64,000 nucleotides of DNA from Sphingobacterium athyrii (GCF_003071065.1 NZ_QCXX01000001.1:740971-804970), one strand, 5' to 3'; shown: positions 43,923 to 53,934, counted from the first letter of the stretch. A program made the numbers and translations. The notes: a model not told the origin generated them from the sequence alone.

Positions 43923-45746
43923 TTAATCTGTAAATTGCTGCATTTCGATCAACTTCTTATATAAGCCTTCGTGTTGCAATAATTCACTATGGCTCCCTGC
44001 CTCAACAATCTTTCCCGCTTCGATCACAACGATCTTGTCCGCATTTTGAATCGTACTTAGACGGTGGGCGATGACCACTGTTGTCCGGTTGTCCATCAAT
44101 TTATAGAGTGAATCCTGTACCAATTTTTCAGATTCGGTATCCAAAGCCGAAGTCGCCTCATCCAGTAGCATGATCGGTGGATTTTTCAGCACTGCCCGGG
44201 CAATACAGATCCGCTGACGTTGTCCACCGGACAATTTCCCCCCTCTGTCGCCAATATTCGTTTGGTATCCATGATCAGTCTTAAGAATAAATTCATGTGC
44301 ATTGGCGATCTTCGCTGCTGCTTCAATTTCTTCCTGACTGGCAGAAAGGTTGGCAAATGCGATATTATTGGAAATGGTATCGTTAAATAAAATCGACTCC
44401 TGATTGACCACACCGATCATATTACGCAAAGAATCCTGATCCAGATCTCTTAAATCAATGCCGTCAAAAAGGATCTGACCATCGGTAACATCCATAAACC
44501 GAGGGATGAGGTCAACCAATGTTGATTTACCACCACCTGAAGGACCAACCAAAGCCACTACTTTTCCCTTTTCAATCGTCAGGTCTATCCCCTGTAGTAT
44601 TTTCTTATCCTTCGTGTAAGCAAAATTCACGTCCTTAAAAACAATATTTCGTGCAAAACTTTCAACTTTTTTTGCATTAGGTCTGTCGGTCACTTCACTC
44701 CGCTCATCGACCAGTTCCAATACCCGTTCTCCAGCCGCAAGACCATTATGAATACCACTAAAGGCATCAGTCAATGCTTTTGCAGGACGCATAACCTGTG
44801 AAAAAATAGCAATGTAGGCGATAAATGCGGGAGCAGTCAAACTCTGATCCCCTGAAAGCACCAGATGGCCTCCATATAACAAGATGATGGCCACCATGAT
44901 AACCCCCAATAATTCCGAGACAGGTGAACTCATTTGTTGCCGTTTAGCCATCGCACGCCCGATATTAGCATAGCGTTCATTCTCGTTGTGAAATCTATTT
45001 TTGATAAAAGAAACTGCATTGAAGGCCTTGATGATTTTGACACCTGATAATGCTTCGTCCAGATAGGAAATCATGTTTCCATAGGACTCCTGTGCCGAAC
45101 GCGCCTGACTTTTCAGATTCTTTACAATCCGGGCAATAAAAAATGCAGAAATAGGAATAACCAACAACGAAAAGAAGGTCAGTCTTGCTGAAATATTAAA
45201 CAGCATCACGATATAAGCGATCAATTGCAAAGGTTCTTTGAATACTACTTGCAATGTACCCGTGACCGAATACTGCACAACTTGTACATCGGATGCCACC
45301 TTTGAGACGATATCTCCTTTGCGTTGCCCTGTAAAATAGCCGACGTGTAGGTCCATTACATTATCAAATACAGCTCTACGGAGTTTTAACAAGGTGTGGA
45401 TCCGAAAATTCTCCATAATCCGCTGGCAGAAATAGCGGAAAAGATTGCTTATAAATACAGAAATTACAATAACAATACAAACGTACTTTAATGCGCCATA
45501 AGCACCCAATTGTTCATTTGCCATACTAGCGTAGTAATTAAACCATGCTAAAATATCAGTGTAAGTATCAGGTTTTACTGTTTCGACGGTAGCTTCCCCT
45601 GTATTAAAAAGTGTATGAAGTAATGGAGCGAGTAATGCTAGATTTAATGTGCTAAAAACAACCGTAATCAAGGTGCAGATTACATACGGAATTGCAAATT
45701 TCTCAATGGGTTTAGCAAATGATAAGAGCCTAAAATATGTTTTCAT
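43923..45746 (-). CDS. ABC exporter with fused membrane and ATPase domains (MsbA-like)
   Basis: A 607-residue half-transporter. Six hydrophobic helices lie in residues about 20-325 (ABC type-1 membrane fold). The nucleotide-binding domain has Walker A GPSGGGKST (about residue 397), Q-loop, signature LSGGQRQR, Walker B IMLLDEATSALD and the H-loop IAHRLST. The organisation suits lipid A flippases (MsbA) or multidrug exporters. In Bacteroidota such genes often serve lipid transport; the substrate is not shown. It is monocistronic here. Confidence 0.92.
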   Translation of the reverse strand: MKTYFRLLSFAKPIEKFAIPYVICTLITVVFSTLNLALLAPLLHTLFNTGEATVETVKPDTYTDILAWFNYYASMANEQLGAYGALKYVCIVIVISVFISNLFRYFCQRIMENFRIHTLLKLRRAVFDNVMDLHVGYFTGQRKGDIVSKVASDVQVVQYSVTGTLQVVFKEPLQLIAYIVMLFNISARLTFFSLLVIPISAFFIARIVKNLKSQARSAQESYGNMISYLDEALSGVKIIKAFNAVSFIKNRFHNENERYANIGRAMAKRQQMSSPVSELLGVIMVAIILLYGGHLVLSGDQSLTAPAFIAYIAIFSQVMRPAKALTDAFSGIHNGLAAGERVLELVDERSEVTDRPNAKKVESFARNIVFKDVNFAYTKDKKILQGIDLTIEKGKVVALVGPSGGGKSTLVDLIPRFMDVTDGQILFDGIDLRDLDQDSLRNMIGVVNQESILFNDTISNNIAFANLSASQEEIEAAAKIANAHEFILKTDHGYQTNIGDRGGKLSGGQRQRICIARAVLKNPPIMLLDEATSALDTESEKLVQDSLYKLMDNRTTVVIAHRLSTIQNADKIVVIEAGKIVEAGSHSELLQHEGLYKKLIEMQQFTD

Positions 45747-46016
45747 TTATTTTGAACTAAGACAAATTAATTTTATACAAAAAAGTAATTTGCCGATCTC
45801 TCCTCTTCCGTTAGGATTTCTTTTAGCGAGGAAATTGAACAAAAATAACAAATTAATCAAGAAAAGCACTCATACACTTCTTTTCAATAAAATTGTTGCA
45901 CCTCAGTGATAAATACAGAGCGGCGCATTAAATTGAAAAAACGACAAAAATAGCTGCTTTTTATAGATAATTCCCTAATTTAGCTTCATTCAAATACCAA
46001 AATTATTAAAAACAAA

Positions 46017-47177
46017 ATGCAAATAGACGTTGCCAAAAGATTGCAGCACACTGAAGAATATTATTTCTCAAAAAAATTAAGAGAAATAGATGAGTTAAAT
46101 AAACAGGGTGCACGTGTAATCAATCTAGGAATTGGAAGTCCTGACTTGCCTCCTCATCCGGAGGTAATTGCGACATTGAATGAGAATGCCCAACTTCCAA
46201 ATGTACATGGCTATCAAAATTATAAAGGAGCTCCAGCTCTAAGGCAAGCTGTTGCAGATTGGTATCAACGCTATTATCAAGCTACTTTTAATCCGAACAC
46301 CGAGATCTTACCGCTCATTGGATCGAAAGAAGGAATCGTACACATTTGCATGACTTACCTCCAAGAAGGAGATCAAGCGCTAATTCCTAATCCCGGTTAC
46401 CCGGCCTACGCTGCGGCCGTAAGATTAAGTGGAGCAGAAGCAATTACCTATAAGCTTACGCAGGAAAAAAATTGGCTGATTGACTTTAACGAACTTCGTA
46501 AACAAGATCTGTCTAAGGTCAAGTTGATGTGGATCAATTATCCGCACATGCCTACGGGTGCCTCGGCCTCGGATGCATTTTATGGTGAATTGATTGCGTT
46601 CGCAAAGGAATACAACATCCTCATCTGCCATGACAATCCCTATAGTTTTATCCTGACAGATAAACCACGTAGTATCATGAGCATAGAAGGCGCTAAGGAT
46701 GTCGCGATCGAGTTAAATTCTTTAAGCAAATCATCCAATATGGCGGGCTGGAGAGTCGGAGTATTGGTTGGTAGTGAGGAGCGTATCAATCAGGTACTAC
46801 GTTTTAAAAGCAATATGGATTCCGGAATGTTTCTTCCCGTTCAACTAGCCGCAGCGAAAGCCCTGCAGCTGGACGCATCCTGGTACCAGGATTTAAACAA
46901 AATTTATGCTGATAGACGTCAGAAAGTTTATGAAATCATGGACCTATTAGGCTGTTCATATCAAAAAGATCAGGTAGGCTTATTTGTCTGGGCCCAGATC
47001 CCGAACACCTATGCTGACGGTTATGCGCTGAGCGATGCGGCATTGAATAAAGCACGTGTGTTTATCACACCGGGAGGAATCTTTGGAGATGGTGGCAATC
47101 AGTATATCCGCATCAGTCTCTGTGCCACGGTTGAAGTTCTTGATGAATCCATCCAACGTATCAAAGAAAGCTTCTAG
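46017..47177 (+). CDS. Class I/II PLP aminotransferase (aromatic or aspartate type)
   Basis: A 386-residue fold-type I aminotransferase. LGIGSPDLPPHPEVI, NPGYPAYAAAVRL and the PLP Lys in ELNSLSKSSNMAGWRVG (about residue 240) are typical. The usual NPHNPTG loop is replaced by NYPHMPTGA, as seen in LL-DAP aminotransferase-like enzymes of this phylum. The prephenate dehydrogenase gene 167 bp downstream suggests a role in tyrosine and phenylalanine synthesis, probably transaminating prephenate or the arylpyruvates; this is inferred from neighbours. Confidence 0.88.
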   Translation: MQIDVAKRLQHTEEYYFSKKLREIDELNKQGARVINLGIGSPDLPPHPEVIATLNENAQLPNVHGYQNYKGAPALRQAVADWYQRYYQATFNPNTEILPLIGSKEGIVHICMTYLQEGDQALIPNPGYPAYAAAVRLSGAEAITYKLTQEKNWLIDFNELRKQDLSKVKLMWINYPHMPTGASASDAFYGELIAFAKEYNILICHDNPYSFILTDKPRSIMSIEGAKDVAIELNSLSKSSNMAGWRVGVLVGSEERINQVLRFKSNMDSGMFLPVQLAAAKALQLDASWYQDLNKIYADRRQKVYEIMDLLGCSYQKDQVGLFVWAQIPNTYADGYALSDAALNKARVFITPGGIFGDGGNQYIRISLCATVEVLDESIQRIKESF

Positions 47178-47343
47178 CAGCAATTTTCAATGTTAACATT
47201 TCAGTCAGATGAATTAGCTCCTGATGACGAAAAACAAAACAGCTATTTCATCTTATGCTAAAAAAGACGGGACTTCAAGAGCCCATAAAATAAATGTGAA
47301 GCATTTATACATACAATAAACACGAATTAATAATTATTCACAT

Positions 47344-48183
47344 ATGAATATTGCCATCGTAGGCGTAGGCTTAATTGGCGGCTCAGTTGCCATTCGCCTA
47401 AAGGAAACAAAATTCTGCAGTAAGATTATTGGTGTAGATAAAAGCGAGAAAAATCTTGACAAAGCGAAGCAGATCGGCTTTATCGACGAAGCAATGACCT
47501 TGGAAGAAGCAATAAAAACATGTAAGGTACTTATATTGACTATTCCTGTTGATGCTATTTTGCAGGTCGTTCCACAGATTCTTGATCAGGTCACCGATCA
47601 AGTAGTTATCGATATGGGATCCACCAAAACAAACATACTTAACAAAATCAAAGACCATTCAAACCGAGGACGCTATATTGCGGCTCACCCTATGGCAGGT
47701 ACAGAATATTCTGGCCCAGAAGCTGCTGTTGCGGGTCTTTTTAAAGGAAAGATGATGGTTTATGTCGAGGCCTTCAGGACAGATGAAGACGCTTTCGAAA
47801 TTACGGATGCGATCACGGATCAACTGGAGATGCGCACTTGCTTCATGAACGCTGACGAGCACGATGTGCATACAGCCTATGTTTCGCATATCTCCCATCT
47901 TACTTCATTTGCCTTAGCATTAACAGTATTGGAAAAAGAGAAATCGCAGGGACGCATATTTGAGCTTGCAGGATCAGGCTTTGAATCCACCGTGCGTTTG
48001 GCCAAAAGTTCCCCCGATATGTGGACACCCATCTTCAAACAAAATCGGGAAAATGTGCTGGAAGTGCTGGAAGAACATATCAAGCAACTACAGTCGTTAC
48101 ATGATTCCATTGCTAGCGAAGACTATGACAAATTGCACAAACTGATCAAGCGTTCAAATAAAATTAAGCGCATCATTAAATAG
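47344..48183 (+). CDS. tyrA: Prephenate dehydrogenase
   Basis: A 279-residue NAD(P)-dependent enzyme. The opening IAIVGVGLIGGSVAIRL is the nucleotide-binding loop and DMGSTKTNIL and AAHPMAGTEYSGPEAA form the active-site region, with HxxxG and the catalytic His of this family. The C-terminal helical dimerisation domain (from about residue 165) includes HISHLTSFALAL. It oxidatively decarboxylates prephenate to 4-hydroxyphenylpyruvate for tyrosine. It has no chorismate mutase or ACT domain fused. Confidence 0.92.
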   Translation: MNIAIVGVGLIGGSVAIRLKETKFCSKIIGVDKSEKNLDKAKQIGFIDEAMTLEEAIKTCKVLILTIPVDAILQVVPQILDQVTDQVVIDMGSTKTNILNKIKDHSNRGRYIAAHPMAGTEYSGPEAAVAGLFKGKMMVYVEAFRTDEDAFEITDAITDQLEMRTCFMNADEHDVHTAYVSHISHLTSFALALTVLEKEKSQGRIFELAGSGFESTVRLAKSSPDMWTPIFKQNRENVLEVLEEHIKQLQSLHDSIASEDYDKLHKLIKRSNKIKRIIK

Positions 48184-48271
48184 GGCGAGCATTCATAATA
48201 ATAGACCACCTATCTATCGTAATGGTGTAACACAAGTCAATTGCAGCTCCAGTCAGTACTTGCCTAAAATA

Positions 48272-48308
48272 GAAACGGGGCCGTCCTAACTTTGGACCGT
48301 CCCGTTTC
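48272..48308 (+). terminator. Candidate terminator after tyrA
   Basis: An imperfect 15-bp hairpin: GAAACGGG pairs with CCCGTTTC and an inner GTCC/GGAC stem closes a TAACTTT loop. It is about 90 bp after tyrA and convergent with the TPR gene, but without a long T-tract. Confidence 0.55.
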
Positions 48309-48390
48309 CATTTCATTCGTCCTCCAAAAAGTCTCCACTTAACTATTCAATTCTCCGGGAGTACCTTTTATTTGAATCGCTTTCTTCTTT

Positions 48391-49587
48391 TTACTCGTCT
48401 TCCAATTCGTTAAACTTATCTAAATCAAACTTCGCCCCTACCGTATCACCAAGCTTTTCTTTGATAGCGGCACGATAAGAATATAAGTCCGAATAATAAG
48501 GATTCAACTCAATAGCCATTGAATAATCAGCCAACGCCCCGTGCATATCTTCCAGTCTTTCCTTAAGATCTGCCCGTAGAGAATATACATAAAAGTCCTC
48601 CGGATTCAGTTCGACCAATCGGTCGAAATCAGACAATGCTTCAGGTAGACAACCTAAGCGCTCAAATAAAGAAGCCCGTTCCTCATAAACGATAGACGAG
48701 TTATTGTCATTTTCTTCAGCTTTAGCATAGTCCTGCAGCGCTTTTTCGGAATAACGGTATGATTCGAATACCTTCGCACGGAAAACATAGGCAGCAGTTT
48801 GATGGTCATCCAGTTCAATTGCCCGGTTAAAATCATCCAAAGCTAGCTCAAAACAGGTGAGTTTAAGATAGAGACTTCCCCTAAAAACAAAGAGATTGCT
48901 ATTATCTGCCGTATTTTTGTTGATAGCTAAGGTATACAATTCGATTGCTTTCAGATAATCATAACAGTGTACATACTCAAGTCCCAACGAATTCAACTCA
49001 TCCATACTGAGATCTTTCTGCGTAGATTCTAGCTCTTGAATGACGAGGTTCTCTGCTTCAAAGTAGCTTACCTCAGCTTGGTTTTCCTGCCACTCCAAAA
49101 CACTATGATAGTTAAAATCCAATCTTTTGGCAATCTGGTAATCATAAAATGCGCCTTCATCTTCTCCGATAATGCGATAGACCAGGCATCGGCTTGCATA
49201 AAAATAGGGTTCTTCCTTAAAATATTCAATTGCTGCGGAATAGACAGCTATAGCTTCATCATAAGCCTTTATTTTAAAATAATAGAGCCCAAGGTAACTG
49301 TAAGCCAACACGCTTTTCGACAAAGCAATTGCTTCTTCAAAAAGCTGCACAGGATCTTCATCACCGATGATTCCAATAGAAAAGCCTCTTAACAAAAGTT
49401 TGATATCTTCTTCCTTGATATGATCAAAGTGGTCTTGGGGTAAGGAAATGATATCCGCTGGAAAAAAAGACGAAATTGGCAAAAAAGAGAACTTAGCAAG
49501 CAATACAGGTGTCGGAATTTCAAAATCCGCTTCTGTAACAGCTTTGTCCCAAAGGGTAACAGATAGATTTGATATCAGTTGCTTCAT
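48391..49587 (-). CDS. Tetratricopeptide-repeat protein
   Basis: A 398-residue protein starting at ATG 49587; a GTG at 49611 would lie upstream of the -7 box. From about residue 90 to the end it is built of TPR units (ALSKSVLAYSYLGLYYFKIK, AIAVYSAAIEYFKEEPYFY, DFNRAIELDDHQTAAYVFRA, ALADYSMAIELNPYYSDLYS): at least eight 34-residue repeats. A non-repeat N-terminal domain of about 90 residues precedes it. No signal peptide is visible, so it is probably a cytoplasmic scaffold. The function is unknown. Confidence 0.85.
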   Translation of the reverse strand: MKQLISNLSVTLWDKAVTEADFEIPTPVLLAKFSFLPISSFFPADIISLPQDHFDHIKEEDIKLLLRGFSIGIIGDEDPVQLFEEAIALSKSVLAYSYLGLYYFKIKAYDEAIAVYSAAIEYFKEEPYFYASRCLVYRIIGEDEGAFYDYQIAKRLDFNYHSVLEWQENQAEVSYFEAENLVIQELESTQKDLSMDELNSLGLEYVHCYDYLKAIELYTLAINKNTADNSNLFVFRGSLYLKLTCFELALDDFNRAIELDDHQTAAYVFRAKVFESYRYSEKALQDYAKAEENDNNSSIVYEERASLFERLGCLPEALSDFDRLVELNPEDFYVYSLRADLKERLEDMHGALADYSMAIELNPYYSDLYSYRAAIKEKLGDTVGAKFDLDKFNELEDE

Positions 49588-49590
49588 ACT

Positions 49591-49598
49591 CAAAACTA
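49591..49598 (-). promoter_or_regulatory. -7 box TAGTTTTG directly ahead of the TPR gene
   Basis: A perfect TAnnTTTG box on the minus strand ending 3 nt before the ATG at 49587; no -33 TTG. Confidence 0.45.
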
Positions 49599-49658
49599 AG
49601 CTAAATTTCACTATAAAAGAAATTTAAAGGTCTGCACCCCCTGTTTAAGAAAATAGCT

Positions 49659-50042
49659 TTAATTCAGTTCTCCGGTCAAATAAAGATATTTGTACCGAAC
49701 AATATCTCGTGAATTGGTAAATCTGACAAGTTTTTCATGTTTAAAGACATAATTGGAAACTTTATCCTCCATTAAACGTAGAAATTCCACAAACTCCGCA
49801 AAAAAATCCTGACGTTCACCAGCTGTAAACTGACTATTTCTTACAATCCAGAAGAATTGTTCTTCATTTACATGAAAAGACACTTCATTTTTCTTCTCTT
49901 TTCGAAAAATAAAAATCGGATCATTTTCTTGGTTAATAAATAAAGCAAAACCGGTATTTCCCCCATCCAGGTTTACCACAAAAGCAGAAAAATAGACGGT
50001 ACCTATCTGTAAATTTTCCAGACAAATTAATTTATGCAACAT
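49659..50042 (-). CDS. Hypothetical protein
   Basis: A 127-residue protein of unknown function. The start at ATG 50042 is chosen because the longer frame to 50108 crosses the terminator of the TonB gene and a promoter. It is rich in Phe, Asn and charged residues, with alternating beta-like stretches (GTVYFSAFVVNLDGGNTGFALFI) and an acidic helix (FAEFVEFLRLMEDK). It has no signal peptide. It lies between a TonB receptor and a TPR gene on the same strand; a functional link is not shown. Confidence 0.6.
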   Translation of the reverse strand: MLHKLICLENLQIGTVYFSAFVVNLDGGNTGFALFINQENDPIFIFRKEKKNEVSFHVNEEQFFWIVRNSQFTAGERQDFFAEFVEFLRLMEDKVSNYVFKHEKLVRFTNSRDIVRYKYLYLTGELN

Positions 50043-50063
50043 CAGGTCGACAGTTAGATCACC

Positions 50064-50093
50064 TAAAAGTATTAAGTTTTTATTAAAAAACAA
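50064..50093 (-). promoter_or_regulatory. Near-consensus promoter of the hypothetical gene
   Basis: On the minus strand TTG (50091-50093), 19 bp, then TACTTTTA, one base from TAnnTTTG; 21 nt upstream of the ATG at 50042. Confidence 0.4.
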
Positions 50094-50097
50094 AAAA

Positions 50098-50121
50098 AAG
50101 ACCCACAATTATGTGAGTCTT
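50098..50121 (-). terminator. Terminator after the TonB-dependent receptor
   Basis: A 10-bp stem with one mismatch (50098-50107 with 50112-50121), followed on the minus strand by eight T's; it lies 25 nt after the receptor stop. Confidence 0.75.
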
Positions 50122-50145
50122 CTTACTACGAAATAGGATATTTTA

Positions 50146-52746
50146 TTAGAATGTAAACTTCACAGAAGCGTTCCATGTTCTCCCAAGACCGATCAATACA
50201 GTGTTAGAAGTATTGATTCCGTTCCAATATTCATTCTTCTCGCCGGCCTTTGTGTTTTCAAAAATATTCGTCGTCGCTTCAGAAATATAGAACTTATTAA
50301 ATAAGTTATTGATGTTAAATCTAAAACTTATTGCGTTTTTATCACTGATATCTATTTTATAAGAAACCCCGGCATCAACAAGTTGGTACGAAGGTAATTC
50401 TAACACTTTGCCCTGACCAGCTTGTCTTGAAGAATACAAGCGATCGTAGGATCTCCAGTCTCCATCAACAGACAGACCTTTCGTGATAAAATACTTGGCA
50501 CCTAAACCATAGGTTGTTTGTGCGGCATCCCCTACTTTTCCGTTCGTTAGATCGGTTTCTTCTGTTGCCAACACAACTCGGTCTTCATTACGGACAATCG
50601 TAACAGATTTTCCATCGTATTTCCAGTCACCAATAGATGCAAAACCTTTAAGGGTAAATCCGCTGAATGGACGGGCAGCGAAGTCCAACTCGACGCCTTT
50701 GTGGTTTTGTTTTACACCGTAATTTGAGAAATAAAGATAATCACCTTCCGCTAAGATGTTCGGATCATTGGTGGGATTGTATTTTTCAACATCTGCTTTT
50801 ACAGCATTTTTTGAATTACCTGTCACCCTATTTTCCCAAGTCGTTTTATAGGCATTCACATTCACATCAATGTATCTTGACACGAATTTATACCCTAATT
50901 CAAGACCTAAGATCTTCTCGTTCTCCGCATAGGGGTTCACGTCATTTCTGTAGTTCATGAAGATATTGTTCTGATAAGGCTGACGTGAATAGTATCCAGC
51001 GTTAGCAAAAAGACTATGTTTGCCCAAGGTATAGCTTACACCACCTTTGGTGTTATATCCAAAATTATTGACATTTTCCGATTTTGAGTTTTCGGGTTTC
51101 TCTAGATAATATTCTCTACGGCTATTTTGCTGTTGTGAAACCGATCCTTGGAAAAATGCGGTAAAACCATTTTTAGCATATTCTAATTGACCGAATAGAC
51201 CACCGTAACGGATCATTTGCTCATAATCCCATGCTAATCTATTTTCTGTTGATTTAGGTTGGCTAGAAAATGCTTTCCATGGATTGGTTGAATAAGTCTC
51301 TGTAATAAAGACATTATTGCCCAAGTTTACGTTACCTACGTTGGCAATTGATGACTGACCCAACATATCGGTCACCTGACGATAGTGCTCACCTTTATAA
51401 TCGCGTAAGTCAAATCCAACATTGAAATTTAAATTCTCATTTAATTTACGGTTATAGTTAGAAACGATACCATACCATTGATGATTGTTTACATCAGCAG
51501 ACAAATAAGGGCCCTTATTGGTTTTCTCTGTTCTTTTCGACTGACCACCACCACTTGCTACAGAAGCATAAACAACGGTAGATAAAGAAGACTTATCATC
51601 GATGGTCCAGTCCCAGTTAAAATTGGCTACTGGTTTATGGTAGTAATTTTTACGGTAGTTAACTTCAGTACCATTCACTATCTCCACATTACTGTTATAT
51701 CTTCGTCCATTTTTCAAGTAGTTGTCCAATGTCGAAGTGAAACCTTGATTATGCCATTGTGGGGCACCAGTAACCATTAAGTTAAAGTTGTGCTTCTCGC
51801 TCGCTTTATAACCCACAGACAAGAAATAATTTTGTCCCTGCCCTTGTGTACCGTTCACATAACCATCACCGGACCAATGTGTAAACATTGCTGAAACGGC
51901 AAAACCGTTTTTCATCATTCCAGTACTATAGCCAACCGTTCCTTTCATCAGCATGTCATTACCGACTGTCGTCCGCACAAAACCGCCTTCTTTCATATCG
52001 GTGGACTTGGTTACAAAGTTAATCGTTCCCCCCACAGATGAAATGGCTAATTTGGAAGAACCCAAACCACGTTGGATCTGTACCAAAGACGCAATGTCGG
52101 TAAGACCAGACCAGTTTGACCAATATACACGACCATTATCCATTCCATTTACTGGCTGACCATTCAATAAAAATGCGGTATTGGATTGGTCAAAACCACG
52201 TGTAGTCATTGAAGATTCACCAAAACCTTTCGCCTGTCCGGTAATGTAAACAGATGGCGTATTTGCCAAAGTTGACGTAATATCTTGCGCACCTACTTTT
52301 TCTTCAATTTCAGTTTTGTGAATTGTTGAAACCGCAATAGGTGTTTTTCTACCTACAGCAATATCAATAATACCATGACCAACAACAACAACCTCATCTA
52401 AATCCGTTGAAGAGCCCTCCGAAAAAGTCGGGTTTATATTCAACGATTCGCCCGATTTCAACATAATGTTTTCAATGACAACTGGCTTTTCACCAATGTA
52501 GGTCACCTCCACTTTGTAGGGACCACCCTCCTGAAGATTTGAAATTTGAAATTTTCCTTGAGCATCAGCTGAGCCGCTTACAACTTGTCCACTTGGGATG
52601 TGGGTGATTTTAATGGTTGCTCCTTTAACTGTTTGTCCAGTAGCCTCTTTTACAACTCCTGAAACCGAACTAGTATTTGCCGTTTGTGCATGAACCGCGC
52701 CATAACCAGCAAAAACAAGTGCAAAAAAAAGTAAAGACTTTTTCAT
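50146..52746 (-). CDS. TonB-dependent receptor with carboxypeptidase-regulatory-like N-terminus
   Basis: An 866-residue outer-membrane receptor. The start ATG 52746 gives signal peptide MKKSLLFFALVFAGYGAVHAQ. Residues about 22-110 form a carboxypeptidase-D regulatory-like domain (SSVSGVVKEATGQTVKGATI), then the plug (about 115-235) and a 22-strand barrel ending in VKFTF, the expected aromatic terminus. The substrate is unknown, though no SusD gene is adjacent, so it is not a polysaccharide-utilisation pair; siderophore or metal uptake is one possibility. A Crp/Fnr gene is divergent, 410 bp upstream. Confidence 0.9.
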   Translation of the reverse strand: MKKSLLFFALVFAGYGAVHAQTANTSSVSGVVKEATGQTVKGATIKITHIPSGQVVSGSADAQGKFQISNLQEGGPYKVEVTYIGEKPVVIENIMLKSGESLNINPTFSEGSSTDLDEVVVVGHGIIDIAVGRKTPIAVSTIHKTEIEEKVGAQDITSTLANTPSVYITGQAKGFGESSMTTRGFDQSNTAFLLNGQPVNGMDNGRVYWSNWSGLTDIASLVQIQRGLGSSKLAISSVGGTINFVTKSTDMKEGGFVRTTVGNDMLMKGTVGYSTGMMKNGFAVSAMFTHWSGDGYVNGTQGQGQNYFLSVGYKASEKHNFNLMVTGAPQWHNQGFTSTLDNYLKNGRRYNSNVEIVNGTEVNYRKNYYHKPVANFNWDWTIDDKSSLSTVVYASVASGGGQSKRTEKTNKGPYLSADVNNHQWYGIVSNYNRKLNENLNFNVGFDLRDYKGEHYRQVTDMLGQSSIANVGNVNLGNNVFITETYSTNPWKAFSSQPKSTENRLAWDYEQMIRYGGLFGQLEYAKNGFTAFFQGSVSQQQNSRREYYLEKPENSKSENVNNFGYNTKGGVSYTLGKHSLFANAGYYSRQPYQNNIFMNYRNDVNPYAENEKILGLELGYKFVSRYIDVNVNAYKTTWENRVTGNSKNAVKADVEKYNPTNDPNILAEGDYLYFSNYGVKQNHKGVELDFAARPFSGFTLKGFASIGDWKYDGKSVTIVRNEDRVVLATEETDLTNGKVGDAAQTTYGLGAKYFITKGLSVDGDWRSYDRLYSSRQAGQGKVLELPSYQLVDAGVSYKIDISDKNAISFRFNINNLFNKFYISEATTNIFENTKAGEKNEYWNGINTSNTVLIGLGRTWNASVKFTF

Positions 52747-52776
52747 GTTAGATGTGATTGTTTTGTTTTTGTGCCG

Positions 52777-52784
52777 CAAAATTA
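52777..52784 (-). promoter_or_regulatory. -7 box TAATTTTG of the TonB receptor gene
   Basis: A perfect TAnnTTTG box on the minus strand, 30 nt upstream of the ATG at 52746. It overlaps the longer frame's start, supporting the shorter one. Confidence 0.5.
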
Positions 52785-52971
52785 GGAATTGATTGTCTTT
52801 TTAACTAATTTTAACACTAGGGTCGCTATAAATACAGCTTTTATATTCCCTTCATATTTTAATCTTCCACAGGTTAAACTCGGTTTTAAAATTAAAAAGT
52901 CAATAGACAAGCGGTACCGTTAACATAACCACAACAAAAACACCTTTTTTATATCAATACATGAAAAATAA

Positions 52972-53103
52972 TCAAAATAAAATTTTGTCTTTTTTGAATA
53001 ACTCAAATAATTCTTCCCTCTCCATATTTATCGTCAACACCACTTCTCTTGCCTGCCTTGATCGGGTTTTACGATCAACACGATCATCTTTTTCAGTGGA
53101 CAT
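52972..53103 (-). CDS. Possible small protein, 43 residues
   Basis: A minus-strand frame whose ATG at 53103 lies 52 bp from the divergent Crp/Fnr start. The product is highly charged (MSTEKDDRVDRKTRSRQ, then VVLTINMEREELFELFKK) and could form one long amphipathic helix. No -7 box or family is recognised. Charge pattern and codon content look protein-like, but chance is possible. Confidence 0.25.
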   Translation of the reverse strand: MSTEKDDRVDRKTRSRQAREVVLTINMEREELFELFKKDKILF

Positions 53104-53155
53104 GGAGCTTTCAATACGATTGAAATCGTTATATTTAAATGAATAATAATAAACT

Positions 53156-53782
53156 ATGTTGTCCATTGAGCAAGCTTACGCAGGAATACTAGAACCTGCA
53201 TTAATTGAAGAAATCACACAGATTGCACAAATCAGAACATTCCATGAAGGTGATCTGATTATTGATACCGATCAGTATATCAGAGCCATGCCCCTACTAC
53301 TGGAAGGTGCGATCAAAGTTGTTCGGGAAGATGAAGCAAAAGGTGAACTCCTGCTATATTATCTCGAGCAAGGACAGACTTGCACCATGTCTATTGCCTG
53401 TTGTATGGGTAATAAAAAAAGTGAAATTCGTGCGTGGGCAGAAAAAGATACTACCGTAGCGATGATCCCTAATGAACAGGTTAATAACTGGATGGGAAAG
53501 TATTCTTCATGGCGCAATTTCATTATATCGAGTTATGCGAACCGTATGAATGAAATGCTTCAGGCGGTAGATAATCTTGCCTTTTCCAACATGGAAGAAC
53601 GCATAGTCAATTACTTGCAAGCGAAAGTAAATCTCAGAAATGACCGGATTCTTACCCTTACTCATCAGGATATCGCATCAGATTTGAACACGTCACGTGT
53701 GGTGGTCTCGCGGATCTTGAAGAAATTGGAAAATGAAGATAAAATCGTACTGCTCAGAAATGAAATCAGGGTCTTACTTTAA
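53156..53782 (+). CDS. Crp/Fnr-family transcriptional regulator
   Basis: A 208-residue regulator. Residues about 20-130 form the cyclic-nucleotide-binding beta-barrel (FHEGDLIIDTDQYIRAMPLLLEGAIKVV, LEQGQTCTMSIACCMG). The C-terminal Crp-type HTH (about 150-205) has LTHQDIASDLNTSRVVVSRILKKLE. Cys residues in the CCMG loop are not spaced like the FNR cluster ligands. The effector is not known. It is divergent from the TonB receptor, which it may control. Confidence 0.9.
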   Translation: MLSIEQAYAGILEPALIEEITQIAQIRTFHEGDLIIDTDQYIRAMPLLLEGAIKVVREDEAKGELLLYYLEQGQTCTMSIACCMGNKKSEIRAWAEKDTTVAMIPNEQVNNWMGKYSSWRNFIISSYANRMNEMLQAVDNLAFSNMEERIVNYLQAKVNLRNDRILTLTHQDIASDLNTSRVVVSRILKKLENEDKIVLLRNEIRVLL

Positions 53783-53934
53783 ATCCAAAATAAATTGGTA
53801 AGACACGAATATAGCAGCGACTCCTTCGAATCTCGAAATAGCGCGGTCTTAGTGTAGCTTTGCGACTCCCGGATACAAAAACATTTGTACCTTTATTGGT
53901 AAGAGAATACTCGATTCACACCATTTAATTTAAT

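Noticed and set aside
52961..53146. 61-codon plus-strand frame upstream of the Crp/Fnr gene
   Set aside because: Composition is Asn/Ser-rich without any family, and the opposite-strand frame looks more protein-like.
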